A DNA stretch of 21,806 nt, taken from contig NC_049982.1 of NCBI RefSeq assembly GCF_000003815.2, positions 3,492,057 through 3,513,862 of the forward strand, given 5' to 3'. The position numbers and the translations under genes are program-made. Of the stretch, positions 1 to 7,928 are shown piece after piece; the first letter of the stretch is position 1, and each line of letters begins with the position of its first letter. This DNA comes from Branchiostoma floridae (taxonomy: Eukaryota > Chordata > Leptocardii > Amphioxiformes > Branchiostomatidae). The notes beneath the pieces are model-generated. The model was given only the letters and a program-made list of their open reading frames with translations. It did no database searches and was not told where the DNA came from.

Positions 1-60
1 CAGCAGGATGTTCAGCAGGATGTTCCCTACAAACAAACAAACAAACAAACAAACAGGGTC
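1..60. repeat. short direct repeat plus (AAAC)n microsatellite
   Basis: A 12-base word (cagcaggatgtt) occurs twice in the first 24 bases, followed by about five to six AAAC units at 31-54. It lies in the NUP50 intron downstream of the Ran-binding exon. No coding potential is seen in it. Confidence 0.8.
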
Positions 61-3000
61 AGAGGTGGGGCTACACAACACTAGCAGGGGAGAGGGTCAG
101 TATGGGGGGCTCCCATCAACACCAGTAGGGGAGGAAAGTTCAGCTGTAACCACCTGTGTCTGCCCTGACCTTCAGCTGTACCCACCTAGACTTGTGTCTG
201 CCCTGACCTTCAGCTATACCCACCTATGTCTGCCCTGACCTTCAGCTGTACCCACCTGTCTGCCCTGACCTTCAGCTGTACCCACCTGTCTGCCCTGACC
301 TTCAGCTGTACCCACCTGTCTGCCCTGACCTTCAGCTGTACCCACCAACTGCCCTGACCTTCAGCTGTACCCACCAACTGCCCTGACCTTCAGCTGTACC
401 CACTTAGACTTGTGTCTGCCCTGACCTTCAGCTATACCCACCTGTCTGCCCTGACCTTCAGCTGTACCCACCTGTCTGCCCTGACCTTCAGCTATACCCA
501 CCAACTGCCCTGACCTTCAGCTGTACCCACCAACTGCCCTGACCTTCAGCTATACCCACCTAGACTTGTGTCTGCCCTGACCTTCAGCTGTACCCACCTA
601 GACTTGTGTATGCCCTGACCTTCCTCTGTACCCACCTAGACTTGTGTCTGCCCTGACCTTCAGCTGTACCCACCTAGACTTGTGTCTGCCCTGACCTTCA
701 GCTGTACCCACCTGTGTCTACCCTGACCTTCAGCTATACCCACCTAGACTTGTGTCTGCCCTGACCACCAGCTGTGTCTTGCTGTCTCCAGTCTTCTTCA
801 GGTGCAGGTTGCCGACCCCCTTGTCCTTGTAGGTTCCGTCCTTCTGGTAGAACAGCTTACACCTGGGAACAAGATCACATGATTAATGACCCTGGGAACA
901 AGATCACATCATCATGACTATGGGAACAAGATCACATCATCATGACTATGGGAACAAGATCATATCATCATGACTATGGGAACAAGAGCATGATCCTTGG
1001 CAAGGGCCCCTGTGAAGGGAGTCAAATCCAGAGAACAGCTCAGTAAGCGAGAACACATTAAGGTAACATCACCTTTACCTGGTGATGTAAAATGATCACC
1101 TTGTGGTGTAAAAGGCTCACCTGGTGGTGTAAAATGCTCACCTGGTAGTGTAGAAGGCTCACCTGGTGGTGTAGAAGGCTCACCTGGTGGTGTAGAAGGC
1201 TCACCTGGTGGTGTAGAAGGCTCACCTGGTGGTGTAGAAGGCTCACCTGGTGGTGTAGAAGGCTCACCTGGTGGTGTAGAAGGCTCACCTGGTGGTGTAA
1301 AAGGCTCACCTGGCGGTGTAAAAGGCTCACCTGGCGGTGTAGAATGCTCATCTGGTGGTGTAAAACGCTCACCTGGTGGTGTAAAACGCTCACCTAGTGG
1401 TGTAAAACGCTCACCTAGTGGTGTAGAATGCTCACCTGGTGGTGTAAAACGCTCACCTAGTGGTGTAGAATGCTCACCTGGCGGTGTAAAATGCNNNNNN
1501 NNNNNNNNNNNNNNNNNNNNNNNNNNNNNNNNNNNNNNNNNNNNNNNNNNNNNNNNNNNNNNNNNNNNNNNNNNNNNNNNNNNNNNNNNNNNNNNNNNNN
1601 NNNNNNNNNNNNNNNNNNNNNNNNNNNNNNNNNNNNNNNNNNNNNNNNNNNNNNNNNNNNNNNNNNNNNNNNNNNNNNNNNNNNNNNNNNNNNNNNNNNN
1701 NNNNNNNNNNNNNNNNNNNNNNNNNNNNNNNNNNNNNNNNNNNNNNNNNNNNNNNNNNNNNNNNNNNNNNNNNNNNNNNNNNNNNNNNNNNNNNNNNNNN
1801 NNNNNNNNNNNNNNNNNNNNNNNNNNNNNNNNNNNNNNNNNNNNNNNNNNNNNNNNNNNNNNNNNNNNNNNNNNNNNNNNNNNNNNNNNNNNNNNNNNNN
1901 NNNNNNNNNNNNNNNNNNNNNNNNNNNNNNNNNNNNNNNNNNNNNNNNNNNNNNNNNNNNNNNNNNNNNNNNNNNNNNNNNNNNNNNNNNNNNNNNNNNN
2001 NNNNNNNNNNNNNNNNNNNNNNNNNNNNNNNNNNNNNNNNNNNNNNNNNNNNNNNNNNNNNNNNNNNNNNNNNNNNNNNNNNNNNNNNNNNNNNNNNNNN
2101 NNNNNNNNNNNNNNNNNNNNNNNNNNNNNNNNNNNNNNNNNNNNNNNNNNNNNNNNNNNNNNNNNNNNNNNNNNNNNNNNNNNNNNNNNNNNNNNNNNNN
2201 NNNNNNNNNNNNNNNNNNNNNNNNNNNNNNNNNNNNNNNNNNCTAGATTAAAGTAAGAGTTTTTCCCACATGACCGTTTATTTCAGCTTACCTCAGAGCC
2301 TGCAGCCCCTCTTCTCATGGCCTTCTTCACTCTGAGGGGAGAAACAGAATTGCTTTGAAAAACATTGACCATCCAGTCTATACTGTTTATACCAGACACA
2401 CTACTGTATCCTGATTTTTTCAATGTAGTGTTTTTTGTTCACGGTTTTCACGGTGACTGCTGTAACATGAACTTATCATTACTGATAACAAATAAATCAC
2501 AGACTTTTTTATGTGCACTTGCTGCGACAGTGAACATTTAGTTCTGAGAACAAGTTAAATTTTCTCAGACCATGAAAGTTTAGCACCGTCAACACAAAGT
2601 GAATTACAGCATATCTTCAGCTCACGGGTAGTACAGGCTATTGGACCATACAAAAACTTTTCACCAGCGTGAAAGCTGAGATGATTTGGTCATGGGGCAA
2701 GGCAAAAATTGTACTACAACTTCAAGTACAAAGAAAAGTACCAGGAAGTCAGAAGACAAAGGAAAACGTGGGGTTTTAATGAGGTAATAAACTATGTGAA
2801 AGTATGAATTTCCCAACACTTGCACAAAAGGCAGATTTCTCAATCTTTTTTCTAACAGACTTCTCATCAAAATGTGTTGTGTTGTGATACATGTTTAGAA
2901 TTTTAAAGTTGGCAAAAGAATTTGAGTTCAGATTCAAGAAGCAATGAGGTTTGCAATTGAGTTTTTCTGACATTCTACTTTATATTTGTCTTGCATATTA

Positions 3001-6000
3001 TGTTTCTAACACTTAGATGTCAAGAATATGATGTATACTAGTACGCTTGATATCTTTCTATACATAAGCCTAAGAAAATATTTAGGTGCACCCTGTGCAC
3101 CCACTGGAAAAAATTGGGTGCACAGTTTCAATTTTGGGTGCACCTGGGTGCACATGCACCCAGTATTTCGAGCCCTGGGTTAGGTTAGCTGCACCAGCAC
3201 ACCTATTCCCCAAGAAGAACTTCAGTGACACGAGTAGCCAGATTTAGCAAGTATCACTTGACTGACTGACTGACTGGCCGACTGATCAATCGATTGGTGG
3301 ACTGACCTTCTCTTAGACATCTCCTCACGGCTGGCCGGGTTCCAGGTGCCTGCCTGGAAGAGGCAAGAAAATAAACTGTCGTTATAAATATAAACAGGCA
3401 CCAGGTTGGGATGTAAGGACAGACCAGGTACTGTTTTTCAGGATCTTTGCATGAATACTGGTTACTNNNNNNNNNNNNNNNNNNNNNNNNNNNNNNNNNN
3501 NNNNNNNNNNNNNNNNNNNNNNNNNNNNNNNNNNNNNNNNNNNNNNNNNNNNNNNNNNNNNNNNNNNNNNNNNNNNNNNNNNNNNNNNNNNNNNNNNNNN
3601 NNNNNNNNNNNNNNNNNNNNNNNNNNNNNNNNNNNNNNNNNNNNNNNNNNNNNNNNNNNNNNNNNNNNNNNNNNNNNNNNNNNNNNNNNNNNNNNNNNNN
3701 NNNNNNNNNNNNNNNNNNNNNNNNNNNNNNNNNNNNNNNNNNNNNNNNNNNNNNNNNNNNNNNNNNNNNNNNNNNNNNNNNNNNNNNNNNNNNNNNNNNN
3801 NNNNNNNNNNNNNNNNNNNNNNNNNNNNNNNNNNNNNNNNNNNNNNNNNNNNNNNNNNNNNNNNNNNNNNNNNNNNNNNNNNNNNNNNNNNNNNNNNNNN
3901 NNNNNNNNNNNNNNNNNNNNNNNNNNNNNNNNNNNNNNNNNNNNNNNNNNNNNNNNNNNNNNNNNNNNNNNNNNNNNNNNNNNNNNNNNNNNNNNNNNNN
4001 NNNNNNNNNNNNNNNNNNNNNNNNNNNNNNNNNNNNNNNNNNNNNNNNNNNNNNNNNNNNNNNNNNNNNNNNNNNNNNNNNNNNNNNNNNNNNNNNNNNN
4101 NNNNNNNNNNNNNNNNNNNNNNNNNNNNNNNNNNNNNNNNNNNNNNNNNNNNNNNNNNNNNNNNNNNNNNNNNNNNNNNNNNNNNNNNNNNNNNNNNNNN
4201 NNCCTAACCCAGCCACACGTCAACCAAACCCAGCCACACGTAAACCTAACCCAGCCACACGTCAACCAAACCCAGCCACACGTCAACAAAACCCAGCCAC
4301 ACGTCAACAAAACCCAGCCACACGTCAACAAAACCCAGCCAAACATTAACCAAACCCAGCCACATGTCAACAAAACCCAGCCACACGTCAACAGAACCCA
4401 GCCACACATCAACCAAACCCAGCCACACATCAACCAAACCCAGCCACACATCAACCAAACCCAGCCACACGTCAACCAAACCCAGCCACACGTCAACCAA
4501 ACCCAGCCACACGTCAACCAAACCCAGCCAACTTGGGCAGAATAAGCCACACAGGCCAAACAATAATTCCCAGGGGAGCGGACATGCTGGACAGCAGTTA
4601 AGTTACATATGATGTGTAACAAAACGAAGCAAGGCCAGTGGGCAGTAATGAACAAGGCCACACTAGATTAAAAGTAAGAGTTTTTCCCACATGACCGTTT
4701 ATTTCAGCTTACCTCAGAGCCTGCAGCCCCTCTTCTCATGGCCTTCTTCACTCTGAGGGGAGAAACAGAATTGCTTTGAAAAACATTGACCATCCAGTCT
4801 ATACTGTTTATACCAGACACACTACTGTATCCTGATTTTTTCAATGTAGTGTTTTTTGTTCACGGTTTTCACGGTGACTGCTGTAACATGAACTTATCAT
4901 TACTGATAACAAATAAATCACAGACTTTTTTATGTGCACTTGCTGCGACAGTGAACATTTAGTTCTGAGAACAAGTTAAATTTTCTCAGACCATGAAAGT
5001 TTAGCACCGTCAACACAAAGTGAATTACAGCATATCTTCAGCTCACGGGTAGTACAGGCTATTGGACCATACAAAAACTTTTCACCAGCGTGAAAGCTGA
5101 GATGATTTGGTCATGGGGCAAGGCAAAAATTGTACTACAACTTCAAGTACAAAGAAAAGTACCAGGAAGTCAGAAGACAAAGGAAAACGTGGGGTTTTAA
5201 TGAGGTAATAAACTATGTGAAAGTATGAATTTCCCAACACTTGCACAAAAGGCAGATTTCTCAATCTTTTTTCTAACAGACTTCTCATCAAAATGTGTTG
5301 TGTTGTGATACATGTTTAGAATTTTAAAGTTGGCAAAAGAATTTGAGTTCAGATTCAAGAAGCAATGAGGTTTGCAATTGAGTTTTTCTGACATTCTACT
5401 TTATATTTGTCTTGCAGCTTAGTGTTGAGGCTAGGTTGGTGATAAGCGCACCTATTCCCAATGTTTAGGTTACAGGGCTTGAAATTCATTTTTGGGATAA
5501 GGTGCACTGGTGCACCCAGCTTAAAAAATTGGGTGCACCAAAATATTTTTGGGTGCACCACTTAAAAAATTTAAGTAGGATGTAAAAGAAACCTACTAAC
5601 AAAACTTACTTACAAGCTATCAAATTCTTAAACAAGTAACATGACAGACATTTTTATTATGTTTCTAACACTTAGATGTCAAGAATATGATGTATACTAG
5701 TACGCTTGATATCTTTCTATACATAAGCCTAAGAAAATATTTAGGTGCACCCTGTGCACCCACTGGAAAAAATTGGGTGCACAGTTTCAATTTTGGGTGC
5801 ACCTGGGTGCACATGCACCCAGTATTTCGAGCCCTGGGTTAGGTTAGCTGCACCAGCACACCTATTCCCCAAGAAGAACTTCAGTGACACGAGTAGCCAG
5901 ATTTAGCAAGTATCACTTGACTGACTGACTGACTGGCCGACTGATCAATCGATTGGTGGACTGACCTTCTCTTAGACATCTCCTCACGGCTGGCCGGGTT

Positions 6001-7928
6001 CCAGGTGCCTGCCTGGAAGAGGCAAGAAAATAAACTGTCGTTATAAATATAAACAGGCACCAGGTTGGGATGTAAGGACAGACCAGGTACTGTTTTTCAG
6101 GATCTTTGCAGACAAATTATTTCTGCACATTCTACAATTCTAATGTACATTTTCTAACCTCCTTGTCTCTGTTCACTAAATGCCATGCTTAAATGTTAAT
6201 TAACAAGCATCAGTTCATCATCACAGCTAGCCACCACACCCATACACACGACACATGGCAGGATTTGGAACTGGTATCCATGCATATCTCTGAGCTGGTC
6301 CAGGTTGATTACAGTGATCAGAGAAACAAACCAACAGTCGGTTCACAGCATAAATAATCAATATTCAGCAGCATGCAATGCCTTCTATGTGAATGAACCT
6401 ATGAATGAATGAATGAATGAATGAATGGTTGGACAAAAACTGGAGAAGTTCTGCTGAACAGAAGCGATGTTTACACCTGTTGCACACCTGCGGATAGAAG
6501 TAAAACCCAATACTTGTACTTCTCACTGTTTCAACCAGGACAAACCCAAAACTTGTACTTCTCACGGTTTAAACCAGGACAAAAACACAGGAGACCCCTG
6601 AATTACAGACTAAACCATGATACCGACAACACAGGTGACCCGACCTATGGACTAAACCAAACCAACAACATAGGTGACCCGACCTATGAACTAAACCACG
6701 ATACAACGCAGGTGACCCCTGACCTATGGTCTAAGCTGTAACAAAAAAGTAGATGACCCCTGACCTCCTCTGGTTCCTCCTCCTGGTCCCAGTTGCGGTC
6801 TGTCAGTTCCGAGGTCGCCGTGCGCTTCGCTGCCATGGCAACAGCAGGGGGGACTTCTTGGGGCAACTGGGGAAAGACGTAAACATTAATTAAGTGACTA
6901 CATGACGTGGGCTCATAATGGTGAAAGGATGGCCCAAACCGGGTCTGTAATTGGATATGGTACACCCCTGACTGCTCAGTGGGTTTGCCCAGTGGTTAGC
7001 GTCTCACGAGCCGGACAGAGCGCGCTCAGTCTCTCGCCTCTGAACCACCAACACCCTGGTGTACTATTAGTATTACTGTGTCCATTGACTTTTAGTTTAT
7101 TAGACAATTCATTTTTCCTGCAACCTGTTTCTTAGCCTTAATTGTTTTTTTGACTTTCACTTTATTGACAATGAGACAAGTCATTACACAGGTCTGCCTA
7201 GGCAGCTTGGGGCTAGAAGTGGCAGACATGAAAATGGGAAGATATCTTAATAGGTTTGGAAGGACTGGGATATCAGAATATTATCATAATATTATATCCA
7301 TTGTATGATATATCGAAATTTTAATAGAGTAGAGTAGAGTAGAGTACTTTCGGTTGGGTAGGAGACGTGCTCCAATAATACATGGTGCACTGACCATGTT
7401 TACAATTCTTTCTATATATCTGTTGATCTGCCACTGAGAACAATTTATCATTATTGAGTGGATAATTTAGAAATACTTTGAAGTTGAATAAATAAACAAA
7501 TAAATATACATAGCCGTTATAGTGTAACTGATGGACTGTAGCACAGGGTAAAGTACTAAGATTTTGAACATCAAAGGATGAAAATATAGCCGGTATGGCG
7601 CATTTTCTCGTGACGATGTACAGATTGGAAACTTAGACTGAACGCTGGTGAAAGGGGACCGAGTACAAGTCACAGAAACGCCGGATTTCCGCCACACTGC
7701 CGACCTGCGGGGCACCTGCAGCATGTGCGCGGGCCGGCATGCCACCTGTCCCGCCGCCATCCCCGAGCCACCCCGGCCTCACACGGGCGCCATGGGGCCG
7801 GGGCGAGCCGAGAGGAGCACACTCCACTCACCTGAACACAGGCGTGCAGAAATGTCCGCTGGAAAACGCTGTGTGTGCGATGTAACTGTCTGACACGGCC
7901 TTCCCGCCTACCTGTCCGCCGCCATTTT
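1..7928 (-). CDS. NUP50: NUP50 nucleoporin gene, 5' part, partial (gene-level entry)
   Basis: NUP50 is a mobile nucleoporin of the nuclear basket. It binds importin-alpha through its N-terminus and helps release import cargo, and its C-terminal Ran-binding domain contacts RanGTP. Exons read on the minus strand are: 5' UTR 7832-7928; exon 1 6765-6866 (ATG at 6836); exon 2 5966-6012; exon 3 4713-4752; second copies of exons 2 and 3 at 3307-3353 and 2292-2331; Ran-binding exon 744-862. The N-terminus contains [15 protein letters not shown], almost the vertebrate NUP50 start, followed by a basic [10 protein letters not shown] stretch matching the importin-alpha binding segment. Exon 3 ends in phase 0, but the Ran-binding exon needs two bases from its predecessor, so at least one exon is missing, most simply in the N gap 1495-2242. 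The FG-rich middle is not visible, and the rest of the Ran-binding domain lies left of base 1. Confidence 0.9.
141..743. repeat. minisatellite built from the NUP50 Ran-binding exon donor junction
   Basis: About 18 units fill the intron right after the exon. Unit lengths are 38, 30, 29 or 32 bases. On the minus strand the 38-base unit is about 30 bases of exon tail (GTCAGGGCAGAC, then ACAAGTCTAG) plus the intron start gtgggta. The shorter units have lost part of the exon tail but keep GTGGGT. The order of length classes is partly repeated (30,30,29,29,38 twice in a row), which shows block duplication on top of unit duplication. Confidence 0.93.
744..862 (-). CDS. NUP50: NUP50 exon with the start of the Ran-binding domain
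   Basis: This exon has 119 bases: one leading base, 39 codons and one trailing base. It begins with CKLFYQKDG and contains [18 protein letters not shown] and VVRADTSL. This matches the first strands of the RanBP1-type domain of NUP50, which in vertebrates reads CKLFYKKD, then KGIGTLHLK, then QLLVRADTNLG. The acceptor is cttgttcccag before 862 and the donor is CTAG followed by gtgggt at 743. The domain continues in an exon outside the window. Both boundaries are embedded in tandem arrays made of the same boundary sequences. Confidence 0.92.
863..985. repeat. 28-bp minisatellite built from the acceptor of the NUP50 Ran-binding exon
   Basis: About 4.5 units of 28-29 bases start with gggaacaagatcacat on the plus strand. 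Read on the minus strand, every unit ends in cttgttcccatag or cttgttcccag, which is the real acceptor of the exon starting at 862. The intron thus carries several near-copies of its own 3' splice site upstream of the real one. Confidence 0.85.
1074..1494. repeat. 21-bp minisatellite with a splice-donor motif in each unit
   Basis: About 20 units of 21 bases run into the N gap. On the minus (NUP50 sense) strand the unit reads CACCACCAG then GTGAGC, a strong 5' splice-site match. Variants change CCTGG to CCTAG or GGCGG. The period of 21 keeps frames open, but the resulting SLLHHQV repeat is only the array read in frame, not a gene. By analogy with the other arrays, the seed may be a NUP50 exon hidden in the gap; that part is inference. 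Confidence 0.85.
1495..2242. other. assembly gap (748 N)
   Basis: A run of unknown bases. The phase mismatch between NUP50 exon 3 (ends in phase 0) and the Ran-binding exon (starts with one leftover base) means that at least one NUP50 exon is probably hidden here. Confidence 1.
2292..2331 (-). CDS. NUP50: NUP50 exon 3, copy A
   Basis: Identical to the exon at 4713-4752: 40 bases coding, with the preceding exon's AG, for [14 protein letters not shown]. Acceptor cccctcag and donor GAG followed by gtaagc. It may be an allelic duplicate rather than a second exon. If it is real, inclusion of both copies keeps the reading frame, because exons 2 and 3 together are 87 bases. Confidence 0.75.
2996..3177. 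mobile_element. right half of the GTGCAC-rich foldback element (copy A)
   Basis: Corresponds to 5655-5836 of the complete element. The left half, including the left terminal inverted repeat, is absent because of the 238-base deletion; five of the nine GTGCAC words remain. The right end, atttcgagccctg, is intact. Confidence 0.7.
3307..3353 (-). CDS. NUP50: NUP50 exon 2, copy A
   Basis: Identical to the exon at 5966-6012: 47 bases coding for [15 protein letters not shown] plus two bases. Acceptor cttccag and donor AAG followed by gtcagt. A short (CAGT)n run follows the donor on the minus strand (plus 3258-3275). The same caution about haplotype duplication applies. Confidence 0.75.
3467..4202. 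other. assembly gap (736 N)
   Basis: A run of unknown bases between copy A of the duplicated block and a 21-bp tandem array. Its true content and size are unknown. Confidence 1.
4203..4536. repeat. 21-bp minisatellite (cccagccacacgtcaacca type)
   Basis: About 16 units of 21 bases abut the second N gap. Variants are cgt/cat and aacc/aaca changes. Because 21 is divisible by three, frames stay open on both strands (TQPHVNQ on plus, VWLTCGW on minus). I treat these as array artefacts, since there is no start context, no flanking coding sequence and no non-repeat portion. Unlike most other arrays here, it carries no obvious splice-site motif. Confidence 0.9.
4713..4752 (-). CDS. NUP50: NUP50 exon 3, copy B
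   Basis: This is a 40-base exon. Acceptor ctcccctcag, donor CTGAG followed by gtaagc. Joined to the two bases left from exon 2 it codes [14 protein letters not shown], aligned with the basic segment of vertebrate NUP50 (AIKKAKRRNVGFES) that contributes to importin-alpha binding. It ends in phase 0. Confidence 0.88.
5473..5836. mobile_element. hAT-like non-autonomous foldback element (MITE), about 364 bp
   Basis: The ends form terminal inverted repeats: CAGGGCTTGAAATT at 5473-5486, and the reverse complement of 5823-5836, CAGGGCTCGAAATA (12 of 14 match). The 8-base word TTAGGTTA occurs just outside the left end (5465-5472) and two bases outside the right end (5839-5846). CAGGG termini with 8-base target duplications are typical of hAT transposons. 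Inside are nine GTGCAC palindromes, mostly as GGGTGCACC, and no coding sequence. It lies in NUP50 intron 2. The hAT assignment is inference from ends and flanks only. Confidence 0.65.
5966..6012 (-). CDS. NUP50: NUP50 exon 2, copy B
   Basis: This 47-base exon is in phase 0 with exon 1 and codes [15 protein letters not shown] plus two bases of the next arginine codon. It aligns with vertebrate GTFSMASEEVLKNR. The acceptor is cttccag; a second AG four bases downstream would break the frame, so 6012 is chosen as the start. The donor is AGAAG followed by gtcagt at 5965. The exon's first bases can pair with an upstream intronic inverted repeat (6054-6064). Confidence 0.88.
6013..6502 (-). other. 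NUP50 intron 1, upstream portion without recognised features
   Basis: Apart from a (GAAT)n microsatellite at about 6403-6427, I see no gene, RNA or mobile element here. The stretch is AT-rich and non-repetitive beyond the end of the duplicated block at 6110. Confidence 0.6.
6503..6580. repeat. 39-bp direct repeat, two copies
   Basis: Two adjacent copies begin aaaccca and end aaccaggac, with a few substitutions. They sit in NUP50 intron 1 directly before the array at 6590-6764. Confidence 0.85.
6590..6764. repeat. about 40-bp array derived from the NUP50 exon 1 donor's intron side
   Basis: Four diverged units of about 39 bases. Read on the minus strand the intron starts gtcaggggtcatc, and the following units repeat ataggtcaggggtcacc or ataggtcgggtcacc. 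Each copy thus carries AG|GTCAGG-like or degraded versions of the real donor. Only the intron side seems to be copied, unlike the arrays that include exon sequence. Confidence 0.7.
6765..6866 (-). CDS. NUP50: NUP50 exon 1 with start codon
   Basis: The ATG at 6836-6834 lies in tgctgttgccATGG, a good Kozak context. Coding bases 6765-6836 give 24 codons, [24 protein letters not shown] in two pieces: MAAKRTATS, then [23 protein letters not shown] is a hallmark of the NUP50 N-terminus. The donor is GAGGAG followed by gtcagg at 6764; read-through would add VRGHLL, which lacks family support. The 5' UTR part, 6837-6866, starts after an acceptor, ctttccccag, so a further upstream non-coding exon is expected. 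Confidence 0.92.
6867..7831 (-). other. NUP50 5' UTR intron
   Basis: Between the probable 5' UTR exon donor and the exon 1 acceptor. It contains an A-box-like word (gcccagtggttagcg, about 6988-7002), a (TAGAG)n microsatellite at 7325-7345, AT-rich sequence at 7260-7320 and a CpG-rich part from about 7650. I see no other gene. Open frames in the CpG-rich part have no family resemblance. Confidence 0.5.
7325..7345. repeat. (TAGAG)n microsatellite
   Basis: Four perfect pentanucleotide units in the 5' UTR intron of NUP50. Confidence 0.9.
7832..7928 (-). other. NUP50: probable NUP50 non-coding first exon
   Basis: A 5' UTR exon is needed because exon 1 begins with an acceptor. On the minus strand this region ends in gtgttcag followed by gtgagt (donor at 7831), a near-consensus 5' splice site. 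A second donor candidate, GGACAG followed by gtaggc, is at 7911. The start is placed at a YY1-type motif common at housekeeping transcription starts. The exact start and donor choice need transcript data. The ATG inside the motif would open only a five-codon upstream frame if the distal donor is used. Confidence 0.5.
7918..7928 (-). promoter_or_regulatory. YY1-type motif AAAATGGCGGC
   Basis: The minus strand reads AAAATGGCGGC, a close match to the YY1 core AAnATGGCGGC, which in many animal promoters overlaps the transcription start and is oriented with the gene. Its orientation here fits NUP50 transcription to the left. Confidence 0.6.

Larger units (their letters stand above)
2243..3451. repeat. 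copy A of a duplicated block with NUP50 exons 2 and 3
   Basis: Copy A matches 4663-6110 nearly base for base. I saw only two differences: one missing A near the left end and a 238-base deletion corresponding to 5417-5654. It is bounded by an N gap on the left, and 15 bases after the match ends a second gap begins. This is the picture expected of a short contig from the other haplotype placed in the scaffold, although a true tandem duplication cannot be excluded. Confidence 0.93.
4663..6110. repeat. copy B of the duplicated block (more complete copy)
   Basis: This copy is continuous with NUP50 exon 1 on the right and holds exon 3, intron 2 with a complete foldback element, exon 2 and part of intron 1. 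It is 239 bases longer than copy A. I use it as the reference version of this part of NUP50. Confidence 0.93.

Noticed and set aside
1058-1393. Open frame of SLLHHQV repeats on the minus strand
   Set aside because: It is a product of the 21-base period; the unit carries a splice-donor motif and there is no non-repeat coding sequence.
4203-4260. Telomere-like cctaaccc
   Set aside because: It occurs only twice, as a point variant of the ccaaaccc in the 21-bp unit, not as a TTAGGG array.
4246-4612. Repeat proteins (TQPHVNQ or VWLTCGW types)
   Set aside because: All three-multiple tandem repeats give such frames; these have no unique part, and both strands are open equally.
1470-4661. Long frames running through N stretches
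   Set aside because: They are open only because unknown bases contain no stops.
2661-5394. Small identical open frames in the two copies of NUP50 intron 2
   Set aside because: They lie entirely in intron between exons 2 and 3, and look like chance frames duplicated with the block.
6975-7060. tRNA gene or SINE head near cccagtggttagcg
   Set aside because: An A-box-like word is present, but I found neither a convincing B box nor a cloverleaf.
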